A DNA stretch of 64,000 nt, taken from contig NZ_OY780936.1 in NCBI RefSeq assembly GCF_963675905.1, positions 806,001-870,000 on the forward strand, in the 5' to 3' direction. How positions within the stretch are numbered: the first letter of the stretch is position 1; each line of letters opens with the position of its first letter. The notes beneath the pieces were generated by a model. The model did not search any database and was not told where the DNA came from. It saw nothing but the letters and a program-made list of their open reading frames with translations. The DNA is from an uncultured Bacteroides sp. (GTDB lineage Bacteria > Bacteroidota > Bacteroidia > Bacteroidales > Bacteroidaceae). Below, in pieces: positions 61,671 to 64,000 of this stretch. A program made the position numbers and the translations under genes.

Positions 61671-62237
61671 TTATTTTTCAAATGCAAAGTCCTTTAATAC
61701 TTCAAGTTCTTTTGCAATTTGAGTTTCCCATTCTTTTTGTTTAATTGGGTTACAGCCAGAATTGGTATCTAATGTATACTCACTTTTTCGGTTAACGAAT
61801 TTAGTCATAAGTTGGTGATCTAACTCTTTTATTGTTTTTGCTCCGGAAATTATTGACTTTCGGTTATCCCGCAAGGCTTTTCTGAATTCACGAGCGTAGA
61901 TTTCGCATAAATCAAATAGTGTTTGCTGAAATATCAAAGTTTCTTTTACATTTGCTGTTGTATCAATCTGAGATGCTGATTTTATCATATAGTTAAGAAC
62001 TCTTTTATTGAAGTTCTTAGTAAGGAAATTAAATCCGTTTATGTGATATTCTGTTGAAAATTGAGCCGAACTAACTTCTTTTCCACTAATCTTTATGCCA
62101 AAATCATCCACTGTAAGTTTCTTTTTAGCACTCCAGTATATTAAGTTCTTGTCTGTTGATTTTTGAGCAAATATTATACTTGAGTATGTAAATAATAAAA
62201 TTAGTGTAATTAGCTTGTTTGTATTAATGTTTTTCAT
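61671..62237 (-). CDS. Exported DUF922-like protein, probably without protease activity
   Basis: 188 residues with a signal peptide (KLITLILLFTYSSIIFAQ). The start of the mature part (LIYWSAKKKLTVDDFGIKI) and the helix LFDLCEIYAREFRKALRD match the layout of DUF922 proteins, which are thought to be secreted zinc proteases with a HEQxHF-type motif. Here the corresponding place reads LIFQQTLFDLCEIYAR, so the zinc-binding His residues are missing. If the family match is right, this is a degenerate or binding-only member. A -7 box (TAATTTTG on minus, 62277-62284) lies upstream. The assignment is moderate. Confidence 0.6.
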   Translation of the reverse strand: MKNINTNKLITLILLFTYSSIIFAQKSTDKNLIYWSAKKKLTVDDFGIKISGKEVSSAQFSTEYHINGFNFLTKNFNKRVLNYMIKSASQIDTTANVKETLIFQQTLFDLCEIYAREFRKALRDNRKSIISGAKTIKELDHQLMTKFVNRKSEYTLDTNSGCNPIKQKEWETQIAKELEVLKDFAFEK

Positions 62238-62276
62238 TCTGATATATAATTAAAAGGTAGTCTTTATTCAGAAGAA

Positions 62277-62284
62277 CAAAATTA
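62277..62284 (-). promoter_or_regulatory. -7 promoter element of the DUF922-like gene
   Basis: CAAAATTA on plus reads TAATTTTG on minus. Confidence 0.4.
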
Positions 62285-62386
62285 GTAAAATAATGTATCA
62301 TTTTCTATTTTTAAACTATAAAAATCTATGGTATTATTATTTCGGTCTGGTGCAGCTAATACAAAGAATATTATAAAACACATTTC

Positions 62387-62501
62387 CATCTGCTACATCT
62401 ACCACTAAAATTCTTGAAACTATTATAAGCAGGACTTTTCAGCTAGTGGCAGATGTTTTGATGAGCACTGTTATCTGCTACTGGTATTTTTTATCTACCA
62501 C
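62387..62501 (+). repeat. Possible solo arm of the repeat-element family
   Basis: ATCTGCTAC (62388) and ATCTACCAC (62397) in tandem, a reverse copy GTGGCAGAT (62446-62454), then forward copies at 62473 and 62493. The order (two forward, one reverse, further forward) and first spacings (9, 49) resemble the left arms of the other two elements. The expected third inner copy is degenerate or missing, and no right arm is found. Confidence 0.4.
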
Positions 62502-62576
62502 CATTTTCAGTGAACTTTGATTTTAAAGATTATAGGCTATTGTTTGGGGAGCTTTGGGGTATATGCAAAAAAAAAA

Positions 62577-62658
62577 GGAGTCACGCCTGACTCCAACCTT
62601 TGTTAACCTTAAATCTAATACTATGAAAAACACATTGCAAATGTACGGAGTTTTGTGA
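62577..62658 (+). promoter_or_regulatory. Hairpin plus 11-codon leader ORF
   Basis: A run of ten A, then the hairpin GGAGTCA-CGCC-TGACTCC (62577-62594), then a tiny ORF at 62623-62658 reading MKNTLQMYGVL and a stop. It is 218 bp upstream of the GH43-like gene. The block looks like a leader or attenuator unit. My memory that similar blocks are repeated in Bacteroides genomes is not verified. Nothing else is recognised between 62658 and 62876. Confidence 0.4.
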
Positions 62659-62875
62659 TATCTCCAAAAGTTTAGGCTATAAAAGTATGTTTTATAACAT
62701 GATTTAATATTTCTATTTTAAAATGTTAATAGAAGACTAACCAAATGTACAAGATTGCATGCGTTTTGAACGGAATTAATAGGGAATATCCGTAATAAAT
62801 ATTTTTCTTTGTAGCTGCAAAAACGACTATTACATAGTAAGACATAATATTTAAAAGTAAAACAACTGTTAACCG

Positions 62876-64000
62876 ATGAAAATAAAACTACTTATCACTT
62901 TGTGTTTATGCACCTCTTTTATGTCATTTTTAACTCTTCATGGCGAAAATAAATATAAAGCTATTTATAGCGGCATACCTTTATTTGACCAAAATAATAA
63001 AGAAGTAAATGCTCATGGAGCCTGTATCGTAAAAGAAGGAAACAAATATTATTTATTTGGAGAATATCATACCGATACCAGTAATGCATTCACAGGTTTT
63101 AGTTGTTATTCTTCTTCCAATTTAATGGATTGGAAATTCGAAAAGATAGTTTTGCCATTGCAGGCTGATGGTTTGCTGGGGCCTGACAGGATAGGAGAGC
63201 GCATTAAAGTAATGAAATGTCCTGCTACGGGAGAATACGTAATGTTAATGCATACGGATAATCTAAAATACAGTGATCCTCATGTGGGATATGCCACTTG
63301 TAAAACAATCAACGGTAACTATGAATTTAAAGGAGAATTATTACATAATGGTAAATATCTGAAGAAATGGGATTTAGGAACTTTTCAGGATAATGATGGT
63401 AAAGGATACCTGCTTACTCACGAAGGATTTATTTATGAATTAGCTTCTGATTATAAATCGGTAAATCAGATTGTTGTATCTGAAGCTATTCATGGAGGAG
63501 AAGCTCCGGCTATGTTTAAGAAGAATGGAACCTATTTCTGGCTTTTTTCAGATAAAACTAGCTGGGAACGGAATGATAATTACTATTTAACGGCTCAATC
63601 AATTAAAGGTCCATGGATTAAAAGGGGATTCTTTGCACCAAAAGGTTCATTAACGTGGAATTCTCAGTCTACCTTTGTGCTACCTATAGTTAATGGAAAC
63701 GATACTTTGCATTTATATATGGGCGATCGCTGGTCGTTCCCAAAACAAGGTTCTGCAGCGACTTATGTTTGGCAACCCATCTCTATATGCGGCGACGAAA
63801 TTTCTATACCTGTATTTCGTGAAAGTTGGCAAATGGATAAATCTATGTCTGGCTGGTCTGTGGTTGATATTAAAAGAAAGTCGATAAAAGAAAAATGTAT
63901 TGTGGAGCAAGGCACTTGGAAAGCGATTAATGATTGCCAAAAATCAAAAGAAAAAGGTGCAATAATTAGTTATTCTTTTAAAGGTAAGCAGATTGGCATA
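62876..64000 (+). CDS. Exported GH43-like glycosidase, N-terminal part (3' cut by window edge)
   Basis: 375 codons without a stop up to the window edge. It has a signal peptide (KIKLLITLCLCTSFMSFLTLHG). It then follows a GH43/GH62-clan propeller pattern: VNAHGACIVKEGNKYYLFGEYH, FSCYSSSNLMDWKFEKIVLP, GPDRIGERIKVMKC, DLGTFQDNDGKGYLLTH, HGGEAPAMFKKNGTYFWLFSDKTSW. This resembles the GH43 branch acting on galactans, in which the usual N-terminal base Asp is replaced (here AHGACI). The acid Glu would be in GGEAPAM. After about residue 310 a beta-sandwich domain begins and runs off the edge. Substrate assignment is tentative. Confidence 0.8.
   Translation, partial: MKIKLLITLCLCTSFMSFLTLHGENKYKAIYSGIPLFDQNNKEVNAHGACIVKEGNKYYLFGEYHTDTSNAFTGFSCYSSSNLMDWKFEKIVLPLQADGLLGPDRIGERIKVMKCPATGEYVMLMHTDNLKYSDPHVGYATCKTINGNYEFKGELLHNGKYLKKWDLGTFQDNDGKGYLLTHEGFIYELASDYKSVNQIVVSEAIHGGEAPAMFKKNGTYFWLFSDKTSWERNDNYYLTAQSIKGPWIKRGFFAPKGSLTWNSQSTFVLPIVNGNDTLHLYMGDRWSFPKQGSAATYVWQPISICGDEISIPVFRESWQMDKSMSGWSVVDIKRKSIKEKCIVEQGTWKAINDCQKSKEKGAIISYSFKGKQIGI

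Overview
The window looks like a chromosome segment of a Bacteroides-type gut or rumen bacterium. The evidence is AT-rich DNA, promoters of the Bacteroidota form (TAnnTTTG at -7, often with TTTG about 19-21 bp upstream), a hybrid two-component regulator with Reg_prop repeats, many secreted glycoside hydrolases, and a long-tailed ribosomal protein S16. The xylanase/GH43 pair resembles the xylI-xsa locus described in Bacteroides ovatus. The species cannot be fixed from sequence alone.

Layout. 1-1.6 kb: end of a radical-SAM sulfatase-maturase-like gene and a small lipoprotein. 1.8-7.3 kb: a xylan-use operon with a GPH-family sugar symporter, GH10 xylanase, GH43 and GH39 enzymes, closed by an IS3-family insertion. 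9.0-21.1 kb: an accessory island. It holds (a) a 3.0-kb cassette (HU-like protein plus primase-helicase) bounded by near-identical inverted arms built from an 8-bp repeat, and (b) a phase-variable restriction/defence-like locus. In (b), a serine invertase sits beside a 2.4-kb segment with 37-bp inverted repeats, arranged to swap the C-terminal half of a DNA methylase that is co-transcribed with a PLD-SNF2 helicase. A Fic protein is divergent from this locus. 22.8-26.2 kb: a two-subunit ABC exporter. 26.4-45.3 kb: a second glycan locus with a hybrid two-component regulator, a six-hairpin glycosidase-like protein, two zincin-type protease domains (one fused to GH97), GH43, GH127 and an S9 peptidase. 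I infer that it may target arabinosylated, galactosylated plant glycoproteins such as extensins. 45.4-64 kb: mostly core genes (tRNA-Lys, ettA, rpsP, hsp20), a TonB receptor/lipoprotein pair, GH105-DUF2264, an OPT transporter with an esterase, an acyltransferase, an AlaX-like protein, and the start of another GH43-like gene.

Most striking points. First, the invertible methylase: the inverted repeats, reading frames and adjacent invertase all agree that one flip yields a different in-frame methylase of about 1114 residues instead of 1009. Second, the repeat arms around the primase-helicase cassette (8-bp units at spacings 8-48-18-11-8, exactly mirrored at the other end) recur at 52.3-52.6 kb. 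There the unit sequence is different and there are no genes, but the order, orientation and spacing are almost the same (8-45-18-11-20). This suggests a family of mobile or replicating elements with conserved geometry and element-specific repeats, including a gene-less, MITE-like member. A possible third, solo arm lies at 62.4 kb. Third, four CCCGGG-centred palindromes at an exact 23-bp period precede the HU-like gene.
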